From the NCBI RefSeq assembly GCF_023898315.1, contig NC_064614.1, positions 501,224,109 through 501,288,108 of the forward strand: a stretch of DNA of 64,000 bases. Direction: 5' to 3'. Numbering within the stretch: the first letter of the stretch is position 1; each line of letters begins with the position of its first letter. Shown piece after piece: positions 1 to 12,399 of the stretch. The position numbers and the translations under genes were made by a program. This DNA comes from Schistocerca nitens. Its lineage: Eukaryota > Arthropoda > Insecta > Orthoptera > Acrididae. The notes below the pieces were generated by a model that did no database searches, was not told the DNA's origin, and was given only the letters and a program-made list of their open reading frames with translations.

Positions 1-290
1 GGGTGTGTGTCTGTTTGTCCTTATGATAAATGGCTCTGAGCAATATGGGACTTAACTTCTGAGGTCATCAGTCCCCTAGAACTACTTAAACCTAACTAAC
101 CTAAGGACATCACACACATCCATGCCCGAGGCAGGATTCGAACCTGCGACCGTAGCGGACGTGCAATTCCAGACTGTAAAGCCTAGAACCGCTCGGCCAC
201 TCCGGCCGGCTGTCCTTAGGAGGTTAAGTAGTGTGTAAGCTTAGGGACTGATGATCTTAGCAGTTAAGTCCCAGAAGATTTCACGCACAT
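1..290 (+). repeat. tRNA-derived SINE, split by a second SINE
   Basis: The body of a SINE on the + strand, cut off by the window start (bases 1-15) and resuming at 211-290 with the diagnostic tail (taagtagtgtgtaagcttag, then gggactgatgatcttagcag). The same body occurs at 9795-9999 and, inverted, at 25574-25774. A second SINE (27-210) sits inside it, flanked by copies of tgtccttatga (16-26) and tgtccttagga (211-221). The order of events is therefore clear: this SINE is the older one. No coding content. Confidence 0.8.
27..210 (-). repeat. tRNA-derived SINE inserted in an older SINE
   Basis: Minus-strand SINE. The tRNA-like head is at the right (B box around 130-150, A-box region with the ccgagcgg core around 190-205) and the tail, ending tggctctgagc, is at the left. 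Same family as 21244-21439 (same orientation) and 13967-14152 and 31423-31613 (opposite orientation). The head resembles a class II (Leu/Ser-like) tRNA. Flanked by an imperfect 11-bp duplication (16-26 and 211-221, one mismatch), the mark of LINE-machinery insertion. Confidence 0.85.
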
Positions 291-1002
291 ATAGGCAGAA
301 AAAAGAGGCATAGGACTGAGTTTGCGTGCGAAATCGTTTGTCCAAGATTTACTGTCGGGACAGGCTAAAAGGTGCAGCTGGACGTTTTACCGTTGACTAA
401 CTCATGTGCAGACGCACGTAGCTGAATATTTAATCAAAAAAATTTTTAAGAAATTCGCCGTGAACTAGCACTTTGTACCTCAGAAGTGTCATTATAATTG
501 AAGTTGATTACAACTATTCATCAACAGATTAGAAAATTTGCAGCTCTTAAGTGTCGGACGAAAACCATCTAGAAAAGATAATTTTAAAAAAATCTGATGA
601 GGAAAAATTTATATTTATTCGTGACGAAAAGGTGATCGTATTGAGAATATTTACGTTCAGTCTGGATGACGTAGTCATGACAAAATTTCACAAAACCAAC
701 ATACGAGAGGCTACAAAAACATGCAGAAAACGTAGCATATTCAGTAAGACACAAACATCATGTCACGTCTAACACAGAATTCAAACAGATTTAATTCCGG
801 CAAAACTGAAGTAGAGGAGCTATGGTTTCAAGTCCGCATACAGCTCTACAAACATATATGTACCTAGAGGAATTGTTAAAAGGGAAGTTACCGCGCGGTA
901 TTCTCATATTACCAGTGTAACGAAATTTATTAGGAAATCCTCTGTGCGTGCAGGAATTATTCTAATCTTATTCTCACGATCCCTACGTGAGCGATACGAC
1001 CG
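291..1002. other. unassigned AT-rich sequence
   Basis: I see no recognisable gene or repeat. A 73-codon open frame at 551-772 has no recognisable domain and an AT-rich, low-complexity composition, so it is not called. Confidence 0.5.
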
Positions 1003-1230
1003 GATCTACATGATTTCTCTGCTACTCACAGTTAAGTACCTGGCAGAGGGTTCATCGAACCACCTCTATCGTTTCGCTCTCGAACAGCGTGCGGGAAAAA
1101 CGAACACTTAATCTTTCTGTGCGCGCTCTGATTTCTCATATTTTATTATGATCATTTCTCCCTATGTAGGTGAGGCCAACAACATACTGTCACAATTATT
1201 GGGGTATTCGGTGCAAAGCAAAGCATATTA
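1003..1230 (-). mobile_element. 3' end of a CR1/L2-type LINE
   Basis: On the minus strand this reads as the degenerate C-terminus and 3' UTR of a LINE whose tail (atgtagatc) lies at the left edge near 1005. It resembles the ending of the better preserved element at 47420-49365, which finishes in a gatgta repeat. The frame contains stops, so it is a dead 5'-truncated fragment. The family call rests on the tail and the terminal motif, not on a reverse transcriptase domain, which is absent here. Confidence 0.55.
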
Positions 1231-3229
1231 CCCCGGAAATGCCCGCATTAATTGAAACACCCTGGATTGTCAAAGGGCAAAACAAGAGTTTGATCCGACC
1301 ATAGTGGCAAAAATCCATTTCAGGATCCCACCCAAAATCCGATAAAAGTTTTAATAATTTATTAATGTCGTTTATAACAATAAAAATTAGTACCTAAGCA
1401 CTTTTCAGCAAACCTAGAGGCAGTTCTAGATCTTTATATTGACAAAGCTGAAGAGGAATGCGTGTCAATGGGATATACCCAAGCCCGTCAAGAGCCAGAA
1501 TGGGCCTTGAGAGTAGATCTCGTCTAACACACTTCAATGTTATTCACGAATGTAACAAAGCTACATACATAATAGATAGTTAAGCTCATAAAATAGCTTT
1601 CCTTGCTTGTTTGTTAACAACTGCCAGGCAGATCACGCAACTTCAATTGACTAGCCAAAGTTGGTTCCACAGCATGTACTCCTACATCGGATAAATCGCA
1701 CAACGCTCCAGAAAGTGCTACTCTTAGCTGTTGTCGATTACGTAAGAAGACTACGACGATGTCAGCTTGTCAACAGTGTTCGAGAAGTCAGTAAAGGAAG
1801 TCGGTAACGGCCACTGCATTTCTTCTGGCTACTACCTTTGTTCCGCGGTAGAGAAGGGAGCTCATTAACCTGAAGGGAACCAAGGATACCTGCACTATAA
1901 ATTCAAACCTCTATATATTAAAATCTCCTTTCTTACATTCACATTTTTTACAAAAACGTTCAATAAACGTGTTGAGTAGACTCCTTGGGTGATGTCCGGG
2001 ACGTAATAGGTTTGAGCCCCCGCGGGTAGAAACCTGGTTCTCCGCCACCGTCGCGTCAGCGGCGACGTATCTCAGCCGCCTCCGTTTTGCTGATGTCAGT
2101 GTACTGTCTACCTCTAGCGCAAATAAACTTTTCCAATAAACCTGAAAATCCGTTATAATAAGACTACGACCATGGAGAAGAAAGTAGTACAAATTAGCAA
2201 TGAAGTCACAGAACCAGTTGTATTTAGGGCAGTTGAAAACAACGACTGAAAATATAGGAAGAGAAATAAACAAAAGAGTAAAATATTCTCGAATGTTTTT
2301 TGTAAGTTAAATAGAGTTATCCTCAACACGCTGCTTTTTAATGTGCCTGAACAACTAGTGTGTATAACGAATTTTGACTTATCGCGTTAAGACGTGGACT
2401 TAAAATGCTAAAACCGTTTGAAAACTCTGCGAGCAATAGAATGTTGTATGTTGGGAATTGTAGGGAGACAAAAAAACAACAAATGGATCGGGGAAGCAAC
2501 TTAAGTGGAATGCTTACTTATGATTGCATTGAAAATTAAGGATGAGTAAAACGTAACCAGGCGAAATGTTTGCGGGTAGACCACGGAAGCTCTTTGTCCC
2601 AAGAGAGAATAAAGAAGTGAAGCGACAACCTAATGGAAGGTGGGTACAGATCAAGTAGAAAATATACGGAGAACATAATTGATTGTATCGGTTATGACCG
2701 TAACACATGGGAAAGTGCAGAGGAGGCCTGTATTCAGAATCAGTTATCGAATGACTGATGATAATTGTAATTATGCCCTTGATACTTACTAATAGCTTAT
2801 AAATTACGTCTAAAATTTCATACATGTTCACGTTGATGCCAATACTTTATTGTTTGTTAACAATAAGACGAGCAGTTCCCAACAGCGTTAAAACTGATTT
2901 CAAAGGTACGAAGACAGCAGTTGCTATTCTGAAGTCGGTTAAGAACCATTTATATCAATGACAGCATTCAGAGTGACCACGCTAATAGCTGAATCAAGTT
3001 ACCACAGCACTACGACTTCTCCCTCTCCACGCACACCTACAGTTCCTGCACTACATCATTCAGCGAAAGAAAATGTTGGCTAACATTAGGTGCTCATGCT
3101 TTTCTCTCGGTTGCAAAGAGAACTGAGTGAAGTGTTAAAACAGAAGTGACAGTTTAATGCAGGAATATTTCTTTGTCATTGAAAACACTATATAACAATA
3201 AAAAGCAGTATTTTAAATTCTGTCATGCC
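1231..3229. other. unassigned intergenic sequence
   Basis: No gene or repeat family recognised. A short GC-richer patch at about 2010-2110 contains several CpGs but no splice or coding signal I can defend. Confidence 0.5.
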
Positions 3230-3657
3230 CCGGGAGTGACACGCCTAAGAAGCTCGATGTTGGCAAGACTGCGGCTAGCGCGAAATTCGAACAGAGGGCC
3301 AACAAGCGGCTGCGCGCGCCGGTATCCATGACATCAGCAACAGTTGCGTGCCGTGACGCGGAGCGCTTACGTCACCCTCTATTTTGGCGTGCTGACTGCA
3401 GCCAGTGCGGTGTTTGTTATTGGCGCCGTCTTGCTCTACCCCACGCGGCTTGCATCGCTCTGTCCCTGTCTACGTCCCCCCCTGAGACCGGACCGGCCTT
3501 GGCGCCCCATCCCGCCACCACTACCGCCGTCCCGAGGCCTGCACTTAACTGCGTGTGCGACGCTTCAGTCGGTCAACCGCAGGCGGACGCTTCGGCAAGA
3601 AACACTGCGTCTTGTTAGCGTTTATCCAACCAGGGAACTTTACCAACACAACACCAG
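3230..3657 (+). promoter_or_regulatory. putative CpG-rich promoter and non-coding first exon
   Basis: This block is sharply richer in G+C and CpG than the AT-rich surroundings (core 3240-3560). It contains a CRE-like half site TACGTCA at 3368-3374 and no obvious TATA box. It ends in a strong donor: ccag at 3654-3657 followed by gtgagt. The unnamed gene's ATG at 9494 lies two bases after an acceptor (AG at 9490-9491), so a non-coding exon must lie upstream, and this is the best candidate on the same strand. The implied 5' intron would be about 5.8 kb. Short open frames inside it (3328-3618 and 3344-3661) look like chance frames in GC-rich DNA. The promoter role and the splice link are inference. 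Confidence 0.45.
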
Positions 3658-6600
3658 GTGAGTCCAGTTGTTTGACACAACGAAGTGCCCCGAGTGTGTA
3701 ACAATACGTATTGTTTACTTTCTTAACGTTGACATGTGAGCACTGTGTATACGCTGATACTTCATAGTGCAGGCACTTAACGCCGTAGTTGGGACCAATG
3801 AAGAAACTCCTATAAGAAACTTCGCGTAAATTTTGTAAATTATCTCGCATACAGTGTGCAACATCATGCAATAAATTAACTGCGGGTGTTAATGTACTTA
3901 TTACTGTAAAAACATTTATTTTGTCTATTGGCATGTATTACTTAGTCGCACGGACAACTGTTTCGACTACGCCAGACAGCATCACTTTTCTGTCTTTTGA
4001 GTTAGAATATGAGTACGCTCATTGTTAACTTGTATAAAAAATTTAAACGCGAAAGGTGTAGGTGGCAACGAAATAAGACATTGAACTTAAACACGAGGTG
4101 TAGCAAACAAAACTGATGTCTGGATGCGGTAGCACACTCGTTTCTGAAGCGTGTTTTTAAATATTTTGGAAGGATGAATTTACGCATTTGTGAGGATGTT
4201 GTTAGTTGCACTTTGTATTACTATTAGAGTGACCCAGTCGCTTTTCCTACGTACATTAGTGTGCAAAACAGTCCCGTTCTCCAAAGAACTAATTTATGTT
4301 CTTGGCTCGTGTTTCCTGTAAGAGGAAAGACGTGTGTGATCTACATTGTTGCTCCATCGGTTCCCTGTCAATCGTAACACTAGGGACAAGGCGCAGGACG
4401 GCGTAGTCTTCGCGAAACAGTATTTCGAATTGTTGACCAAACCAAGTGAAGTGCACAAATATGAGACATGGTATCTATAGTCGGACTCGAAAATCTGTAA
4501 ATCACTTGCCCGCCCTCACACAAACAGCTCCGTGTCACGAATGACCTCGTCCATCTTCTCAACGTAAACATAAACAAGTTGAACTGTATATTTACACCGC
4601 ATATCGGAAAGCAAAAAAGTTTTACTTCTAGATCTGATCTCCGTAAGCTCCGATATAGCTGTGGCGGAGTTTAGCACCCATATTCTACTCTTCAGAAAGA
4701 ACTGTGTACGCGTTATTATTAGTTAATTTTTCTCCTATTTTATAGATATGGTCATAACGGAAAATACATGTTGGAGGGGGAATTTATTTATTTAATCTTT
4801 TTCGATTGTTCTTGGAACTTTAAGATTACCCGTATCTTTTCGTGTAGAATCTCGTATTGGGGTTCGTTATACTTAACACCTCGTGTTCAAAACAGTACTG
4901 TGACGACTCGCACTTCATTCATTTTTCTGCATTCAATTTTGTGTTGAAGTAGCTCAATACTTAACGCAGTGAATTCACATTCACGAAATTTCAAATCCCG
5001 AATTGCCCATCCAAATTTAAATTTTGGTGTCTTCCCTAAATTCCTATTTGAATACCGTTACTCATTCTTAAGAGACCATGGCAGATTTTCTCTCCTCCTC
5101 TTGTCCAGCTCGGTGTAACCTATTGCGTATATGCAAAGTATGTATCGAGAAAGTAGATGAATATTTGTGAGGTACGACGGCGACGGATTGTGAATAAATT
5201 CAGATTGATTAGGTTCCCAGACTAACAAAACTGAAGAGTTGCTCGGACGAGATTTTTTTTATAGCACTTTTCTTCCTCGAAACAATATAATCTATTTGGA
5301 CTCTTCCAACAAATCTGTATATTTGCCTTCATCACAAATGTATTTGTGGTTATTGCACCGTAATGCTGATGTACGACCATGGATATAGAAAAGGTAGGCA
5401 TATTACAGTTCTCAATAACGAAGATGTATAAATGTTTCGATTTAATAATATCGTGCCGTTTGGCTATCTGCACTTGTGAAACATCGTCACTTTCAGAAAT
5501 GAATTGCCATATACTACAGAAATAGCTGGCCAACCTGTCTATAAGCCATCCTATCAGTCTTCCAACTTTAATTTAAACCTGCAAGATGTGTATTTATTTA
5601 TCTATTTACCCCGAACTGCCATCCCTGCGGTCTCATTTTGCATCGTAACTTTAATTCAACGCTTGTGGTTGCCCTGTGTTGATATATAAATCGAGGGGCA
5701 TAGTGTTTTTATTATGCGATTCGTGATGGCGAACCGGTAGCGAGACATTCATGCATCACGTCACGGCCGCTCTGGGTGTGTGTGTGTCCAGTGAAACAGG
5801 AATAGGCCATGGCCAAACACCAAATGACTGTCTGTCACGCAAACGAGTACCGCTGGGGCTCCCTCGGGAGTCCACCGCTGCATTGCGTCACTGGGGCATG
5901 TTCCTCGACTTTCGGCCGAAAACTGACGCGAAGGCTATAATTCAGCCTACCCAGGGGTCACTGTGTAAACAACTACTACTTCTTCACGAACTGAGAGTTC
6001 GTAAATTAGCCTATTACAGCGTGTCCTGCCATTAACATGAAGTCCATCGAAGATTCTTTGAAAGGCAAAAAGAGAGAGAACGCTGTAGGCTCAATTCACT
6101 GACCTATAGTGGATGCCGCTGTAGCAAATTGTATTCATGGGCGGCTGCCGATAGTTTGCCGAGCGGGAGCAAGAGCCCAAAATTGCCATTAATTGATTTA
6201 GCAAGATTACCAGTTTGTCATGAGCCCAAGAGCTACATTTGATAATAAGTGCACGAAAACTTTTTGTATCTCAAAAGGCTGATGTGCATTTGTGATAGAT
6301 AAACAATATCGGTACGCCATCAATAAGTACAAAGTATATTTTTTAATGTTATTAACATGTATAGGGATGTCGTCTTAATGATTCATCAATTTGAAATTAG
6401 ATCCTCATATGCTTTAACCTAAAGAATCCAATCAGGTACAAAATGCGGCTAGAAAATAATTACAAAAATATTTATTCATACCTCCTTAATGTGAGATAGA
6501 AAAACAAATCAGGCCAACTGCTCAAATGCTTTTGGATACCAACAAAAATGACTAACAGCAGATACACATCGAAGTAGAGAAACAGAGAATAAACTTTAAG

Positions 6601-9491
6601 TCTTATCCAACTTTAAAGCCCTCTACAGTCCTTTGCTTGCTTACAGAACTTCATATGTGAGCACCTGACTAGGTTTATTGTAATTTCTTCGTGTCCTATT
6701 TTTTTGTTTAAGGATATTGCAGAAGGGTGACAGGCACAAATACTGCTACCATGTTTAAGTTATGTCAGGAATCTACATATCAGGGTGTTGTATCAGTCCC
6801 TTTTTGGAGCTCGATAAGAGTGTTAAAATGAAGTGTCAGAAAAGAGACTGAGGGCACTATTTTTCTGTAAAGATTCGCATGCACCTTGACTGTGGAACAG
6901 TGCCAAAACTACCACACCAAGGAATCAACATGATTTCTCATAAACAGCTTTACACACAAAAGAGAGAAAAAAATGCAAGATTGGCTGCTAAAGAAGCAGT
7001 ATTTTACACTGGCCTTGGCAGTGTTCAATATACTGTTTCTAGAGTCTCAGTCAGTCATTGCTAGATATTAGTGAGACTTCTGTAATGAATACAAATCATG
7101 GATAAAGATTTCAAGAGTGGACAAGGCCTCCTGTTGCCACCCCACCCCCTCCACTTGTGGAGATATGTGGTTCTATTCTGGGCACTGCTGTGAAATCCAA
7201 AATCATCTAGAAAATCAAAGATTGCAACATTCACTAATGATTATCCCCTAAGCACAAACAAATGTTGTGTAATACATATGTGTGCAGATGTGAGAAATGC
7301 TATCTTCATCCACAAATCTTTGATCCAAATCTGTGAATGTTCTAAGTTCTGAGTTGTGGCAATTTTGCCGTGAAATAATGGCTGTATGTATTTTGGTGCC
7401 CAGGCACATCTTCATACCCAGTTTTTAATAAGGAACTAATGGAGCTTGTAATTTACATCATAGCCACATTTATAATATAGCCTGCAAGTGATTAGAAATC
7501 TTAGCTAATTAAATCATTCAGTTGCAATGACTGAAACAAATTTTGTGAAATTTTCTACACACCATTTCTTCAACATTTCAAAGTTACATGAAGACATTGT
7601 ACAAGTTATCACATGTTGAATATTGTTAAATGTTAATCACATAGATCATGATATGTACGTTAATCACAGTGTTAAATCATCTCAATATGCTACACTTCTT
7701 ATTGTAACAGGCATTGTTTCATTTAATTCCATTCATTGGTTTCAGTTAGCACTATTTGACGAAAATATTATTATGTTGACACTATTCTTTAACACTTACA
7801 AAGTAATCATTAATGAGGATATCCACAAAGTAACTGATTGTGCAGACATCTAGCTAACAAAGTTTTCTCATTGCAATAAATTTATGGTTGCTACAGTCAG
7901 AAGTGTTAACATGGTCTACTGAAATGTTTTAAGCCATGGTAGTGCATTGAAAGTCTCATTCTGGAGGCAGGTGTCATGTTGGTGTTTCTTGATAGGGTTC
8001 TAAGTAGACTCGGTATACCAAGTGAAGAAGTCTTTTACTTTATCATTTTTTAGATACTGCTTCTCTCTGTAACATGTTTTGAGTGAAAAAGATACATAAT
8101 AGGTGCAGCTTACTAAGATATGGTCTGCATAATAAGGAAGCCAGACAAAACCCAGAGGAAGGCTATGATAGTAAAATCTGAATAATTTTCTGGAACATGT
8201 AAGCTTTCAAAACTGTTGGTGAACTGAAGAGAAAGCAGGCTGACAGAATTGGTAAACACTATTTTTGTATGTAAATTGTGCTGTAATGTTACTGACTGTA
8301 AATGTAGACTTGACTGATGCCCATGTAACAGCTTGACGTGCAGTGCGCTGGTCTGTAATGCAGGAGAAAGAATCCAGGCAAGGATCAGCTGTGCACGATA
8401 CAGTAATTGTGCAAAACATTAATTAGCATTGACAAGGTACATTAACTATTTTCAGTGTTTTGCACAAGTAAGTTAAGAGTTGTATCCCATTTTTATCTCG
8501 GACATACAAAACACATATGCAAACTACCAAAATATGAATAGCCAAAACAGATTATCCATTTCACAGATAGCACACATGGCTTCCCTTCCTATATAGGCTC
8601 CTAGCCTTATCGCAACTGATTGCAGAATTAGATTAAATAGGGTGGAGAAAAATTGTCACAAAATTTTAACCCTGGATAGCTGATGCCAGTAAGAACCAAA
8701 ATTACTAATGTTGTGTAGGTTGACAGTGCACCATTTTTAAGCTATGGAAACTTGGCACCACATGCTCCACTTGGCCTTGGGATTTATCCTTTGAAGAACA
8801 AAGACATATGGTTTTTGTGTATGGCCTAGCTGATAGTAATGCGCATGAAGCTTGACGGTTGTATGAGGAATGCTACCCAGCAAGAAGCCACCCACACCCG
8901 CAAGCGTTTTTAGCAATTCACCGGCAACTTGGCGAAACAGGCTTGTTAGTGGGATATCATGGTACATTGCATCGTGTTCTGTCACCTTCTAGATTCACAG
9001 TATTGCATTGATACCCCAAATTAGTAGTGTGTGCTTTGATTGATTGTTTACATAGTGTCAGTCTGTTACATTGCTATACAAAGTCTCAGATTATATTGTT
9101 GTGTTAGATCAGATATTGAACTTTACTGTCCGCCAAATTTTCAGAGTAGTTTAGTTAATTGTGTGACCCATTTGGACATTAGATGTGCACTTGATTTAAA
9201 GTGTGGAAAAGTTGGTCCTGGCATGGACCAGAATAAGGTTATCATACAGTTAGACTGTCATGAATACTGATGGATAAATTAAAGAATTTAGGATTTAGCA
9301 AACTTTGTTTTTCTTGTATGTGCTATTGCAGTTCTGTGTGACTTTAAATCTTGTCTCCGTATAATAGTTAGTAAGTTTCAAATTTTTGTAGTGAGAAAAA
9401 AGTGCCTTGCACATGACCTTTGGACTCACTGGTTATCAGTTGTAGCTGCTATTGTTTCTAGAGGGAAGCTAATTTTTTTTATTTCTTACAG
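3658..9491 (+). other. presumed 5' UTR intron of the unnamed gene
   Basis: If the first exon ends at 3657, this is a GT-AG intron that closes with a pyrimidine-rich tract and acceptor AG at 9490-9491. It is mostly AT-rich. The only GC/CpG-richer patch lies at about 5715-5970 and carries a 94-codon open frame (5751-6035) of no recognisable family. No SINE or LINE was recognised, unusual for a gap this long in this window. Confidence 0.4.
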
Positions 9492-9493
9492 CT

Positions 9494-11816
9494 ATGCCTA
9501 AAGTAAAATCTGACAAAAGAAACAGCCCCTCAAAGAGCCCACTGGAAGGGGAAAAGAAATCAGGATGGGGCAGTGGTGGTCAACTATTTGGCTCAGAGAC
9601 AAATGAAAACACATTTCAAGGAGCAGGCTTTAAGGACAAAGACAAGGCACTGGAGACATTAAAGCTACTTGATGGTCGTGACATCTCGTATCAGTTCCAG
9701 ATAATAAATTCCATGTATCATCGAGCAAAGGTAAATTAAAAATAGAATATACCAAACTTTCTTAACTTTTTATGATCTTTTAGACTTACAAATTGCCGCG
9801 CGGGTTTAGCCGAGCGGTCTAAGGCGCTGCAGTCATGGACTGTGTGGCTGGTCCCGGCGGAGGTTCGAGTCCTCCCTCGGACATGGGTGTGTGTGTTTGT
9901 CCTTAGGATAATTTAGGTTAAGTAGTGTGTAAACTTAGGGACTGATGACCTTAGCAGTTAAGTCCCATAAGATTTCACACAGATTTGAACATTTTTTGAA
10001 CTTACAAATTATTGAACATTGTCAAAACAGAAATTGTCTGTGTAACTTGCTGTTCCTATTTGCATTTATATTTCTCTCTCTGCTCTTATCAAAATCTGTT
10101 TTGCACAATTCTTAATGTCTTGTATGTTATTTCCCCTCAAAAAAAGTCCGCCATTCTAGTACATCACTACCAAAAACTGGTATATTAGTCCTGTTATCCT
10201 CTCTTCTCATGCACAAGTTTGGATGTATTATCTTGCTGTGAAGTTATTTTACACATTCATTCACTTCTTTAAGCAAAGATACATTTTAAATTTTCATGTC
10301 AATACACTTTAAAGTTATTCTCAAAACCATTATTTAGACCATAACATAACTCAATGTGTAACTTCAGCTTACTGCATATTTTTCTTCTCTCACAGGTTAT
10401 TCTAAAACGTACAAAAGATGAGGAAAAAGTTCACAATCTTACAGAAGCAACTGAAGTTTTTGAGAATTGGATTAATGATTACAAAGCACACAATAGATCC
10501 AGAGAGAACTTCAGCTACCTTCCACTGGAAACCGTTGACGCCTATAAACCACTAGCACAACGTTACGGTGTTTTTGTGGAAGGTGAAAAGTCATTCCTTC
10601 ACGTGTACAAAGAAGCAGAAGGCGATCACAAAAAACTAAGACAACTGAAGGTATTCTGCTTTTCATAATCATTGAAGTCATATAATACATAACATCAGAC
10701 ACTAAAAGCATAAGTAGCTGCTGATAGCTTGACTGTAAAGGACTTTAAGAAATATATACTAAATTAAATTAAGCCACTGTATTTGTTTTAAATACCTGAC
10801 AGGTAAATAAAACCACATGTCATTAGTAAACATTGAGAGAAATTTTTTTGGCAGTTGAAAATCCATAGATCCAAATTTGCTCGACTTGCACCTTGAAAAG
10901 CATTTATTTGCTTCAAAATATTGTGCTAACAGAGTGGGGAATGGACTGTTAAATCACTTGTTATGTCAACAGGTATCTGAGTTTAGGTTCTGCACTGAAA
11001 ACACTGTGATGCAATATTTGTTCATTTAGTTTCTGTGTATGATTCAGATGTTAGACACCTTCCTTTCAAGCTACATAGCTGTTTTAGTTCATTTCTACAG
11101 ACAGACATTCAGAACTATGTCATTAGTAGTCACTTTCATCATTTTTAGTGCAGTAAACACCATCAATGAAGGCAACTTTAGTGCTAAAGGCTGAAGAAAC
11201 AGTTTTGTATTTGTCATCTTGTGGCTCACAAAGTAAAATAAAGTTTGAATATTGAGTATTCAGCCAGACATCAGAATACATTAGTCAGGCACTTCTGCTT
11301 GCTTTGTTTCTATGAAAGAAAGGTAGAAATCAGCCTAATGAAATGAAATAACTGTTTAAGCTTTAAATATTTGTGCATAAGCTTTAATTTTTATGTTGAT
11401 GATAACGTGCAATAGACTAATGAATTTTTCCCTGGTAGGTTGACAAAGATGATGAAAATAGCATTACCTGGGACATACACCGCAACAAGAATCTGAAGGA
11501 AATTTCAACACGCATAAAGACTGAACATCTTCCTTTATTTGAGACTGATATAGAGTACAGAGGACTGCCAAGCAAAGAACATGTTGAAATGATTCAATGG
11601 GGTTATAGTCCAGAGGTCACCAAAATTAAAAAGCTGATACCACAAATAGCAGAGAAGCTGAATGGAGCAACAAAAGAAAACATGGTTATTGATAGTAATG
11701 GTGACAGTAACAGCAACAGCAGCAATGGCAGTAGTGTCAATGAAGACAGTTGTAAAAGTGCTGAGAAACCAAAAGAGGAAGTAAGTACAAATGGTGAAGT
11801 TGCTGCAGAAGCATAA
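9494..11816 (+). CDS. conserved-looking 289-aa protein of unknown function, three coding exons
   Basis: The coding exons are 9494-9730 (79 codons), 10396-10650 (85 codons) and 11439-11816 (125 codons plus TAA). Both introns are GT-AG and phase 0, so the exons join without changing frame. The start is the first ATG after the acceptor at 9490-9491. The protein begins with a basic, Ser/Lys/Pro-rich tail (about residues 1-30), then a Gly-rich patch WGSGGQLFG (about 25-33). A long, probably helical, charged region (about 45-210) follows, and the C-terminus is Ser/Asn/Glu-rich and low in complexity (about 240-289). I see no signal peptide, membrane segment or catalytic motif, so a soluble intracellular protein is likely. 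The spliced frame, intact over 867 coding bases among decayed repeats, and its balanced composition argue for a real gene. I cannot assign a family or function. Confidence 0.85.
9795..9999 (+). repeat. tRNA-derived SINE in the first coding intron
   Basis: The tRNA-like head starts gccgcgcgggtttagccgag and has a clear B box (ggttcgagtcctcc) near 9860. The family body follows, ending in a short T/A-rich tail. The element is flanked by perfect 11-bp duplications acttacaaatt (9784-9794 and 10000-10010). It lies in the sense orientation inside the 665-bp intron between coding exons 1 and 2, clear of the splice sites. Confidence 0.92.
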
Positions 11817-12381
11817 CAACAAAATACAGATTCTGATTCAGTATGGAAGTCAGAGGAAATGTAAAGTCTACTTTTGCCTTATTTCATATCAATATGTTAC
11901 ATGGTATGAATTTAATTTTTGTATATTTTTAAGTTGTTCACTCACCCATCAACTGATATCAAATATCATGAATGTGAACTGTTGAAGAAAAATTTGTGCC
12001 AGTGGAAAGAATGTGTGTGTATTAGAATATATTAATATTTATTTAAGTAGCAGTTGTGTGTTTGTATCTTGCACATTTCTTCAAAATTTTGTACATACAA
12101 CAAATGCAATGGTGTTAGCTATTTTTTGTATATACTGTTAGAAAATATCATTGCCCATTTAGAATACTGAAGTTAGTGTAATATTTAGAAACATTGTCAT
12201 GTTATATTAGTTTCTCAATGTATATAACACAGTAATTAAAAGTGTATATGAACATATGAAAAGTCAACACTGTGGATATTATTTTAAAATTTTGTAGATT
12301 TTCTTTATATATTTTGAAATGTACTTATATATAGCTCGGTTTTGAGAAAAATTATGGCATTGTTAAACCACATACATAGTC

Positions 12382-12387
12382 AATAAA
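12382..12387 (+). terminator. candidate polyadenylation signal of the unnamed gene
   Basis: AATAAA lies about 565 bases after the stop codon in AT-rich sequence. It is the first canonical hexamer I see downstream of the stop, giving an estimated 3' UTR of about 0.6 kb. A U/GU-rich downstream element is not clear-cut, so the cleavage site is uncertain. Confidence 0.5.
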
Positions 12388-12399
12388 TAATTTAATAAC

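Noticed and set aside
3328-3661. Two overlapping open frames of about 100 codons in the CpG-rich block
   Set aside because: They overlap in different frames, are proline- and arginine-rich as expected from GC-rich DNA, and show no domain.
5751-6035. 94-codon open frame
   Set aside because: No recognisable domain and no supporting splice or promoter signals; kept only as a note on the CpG-rich patch.
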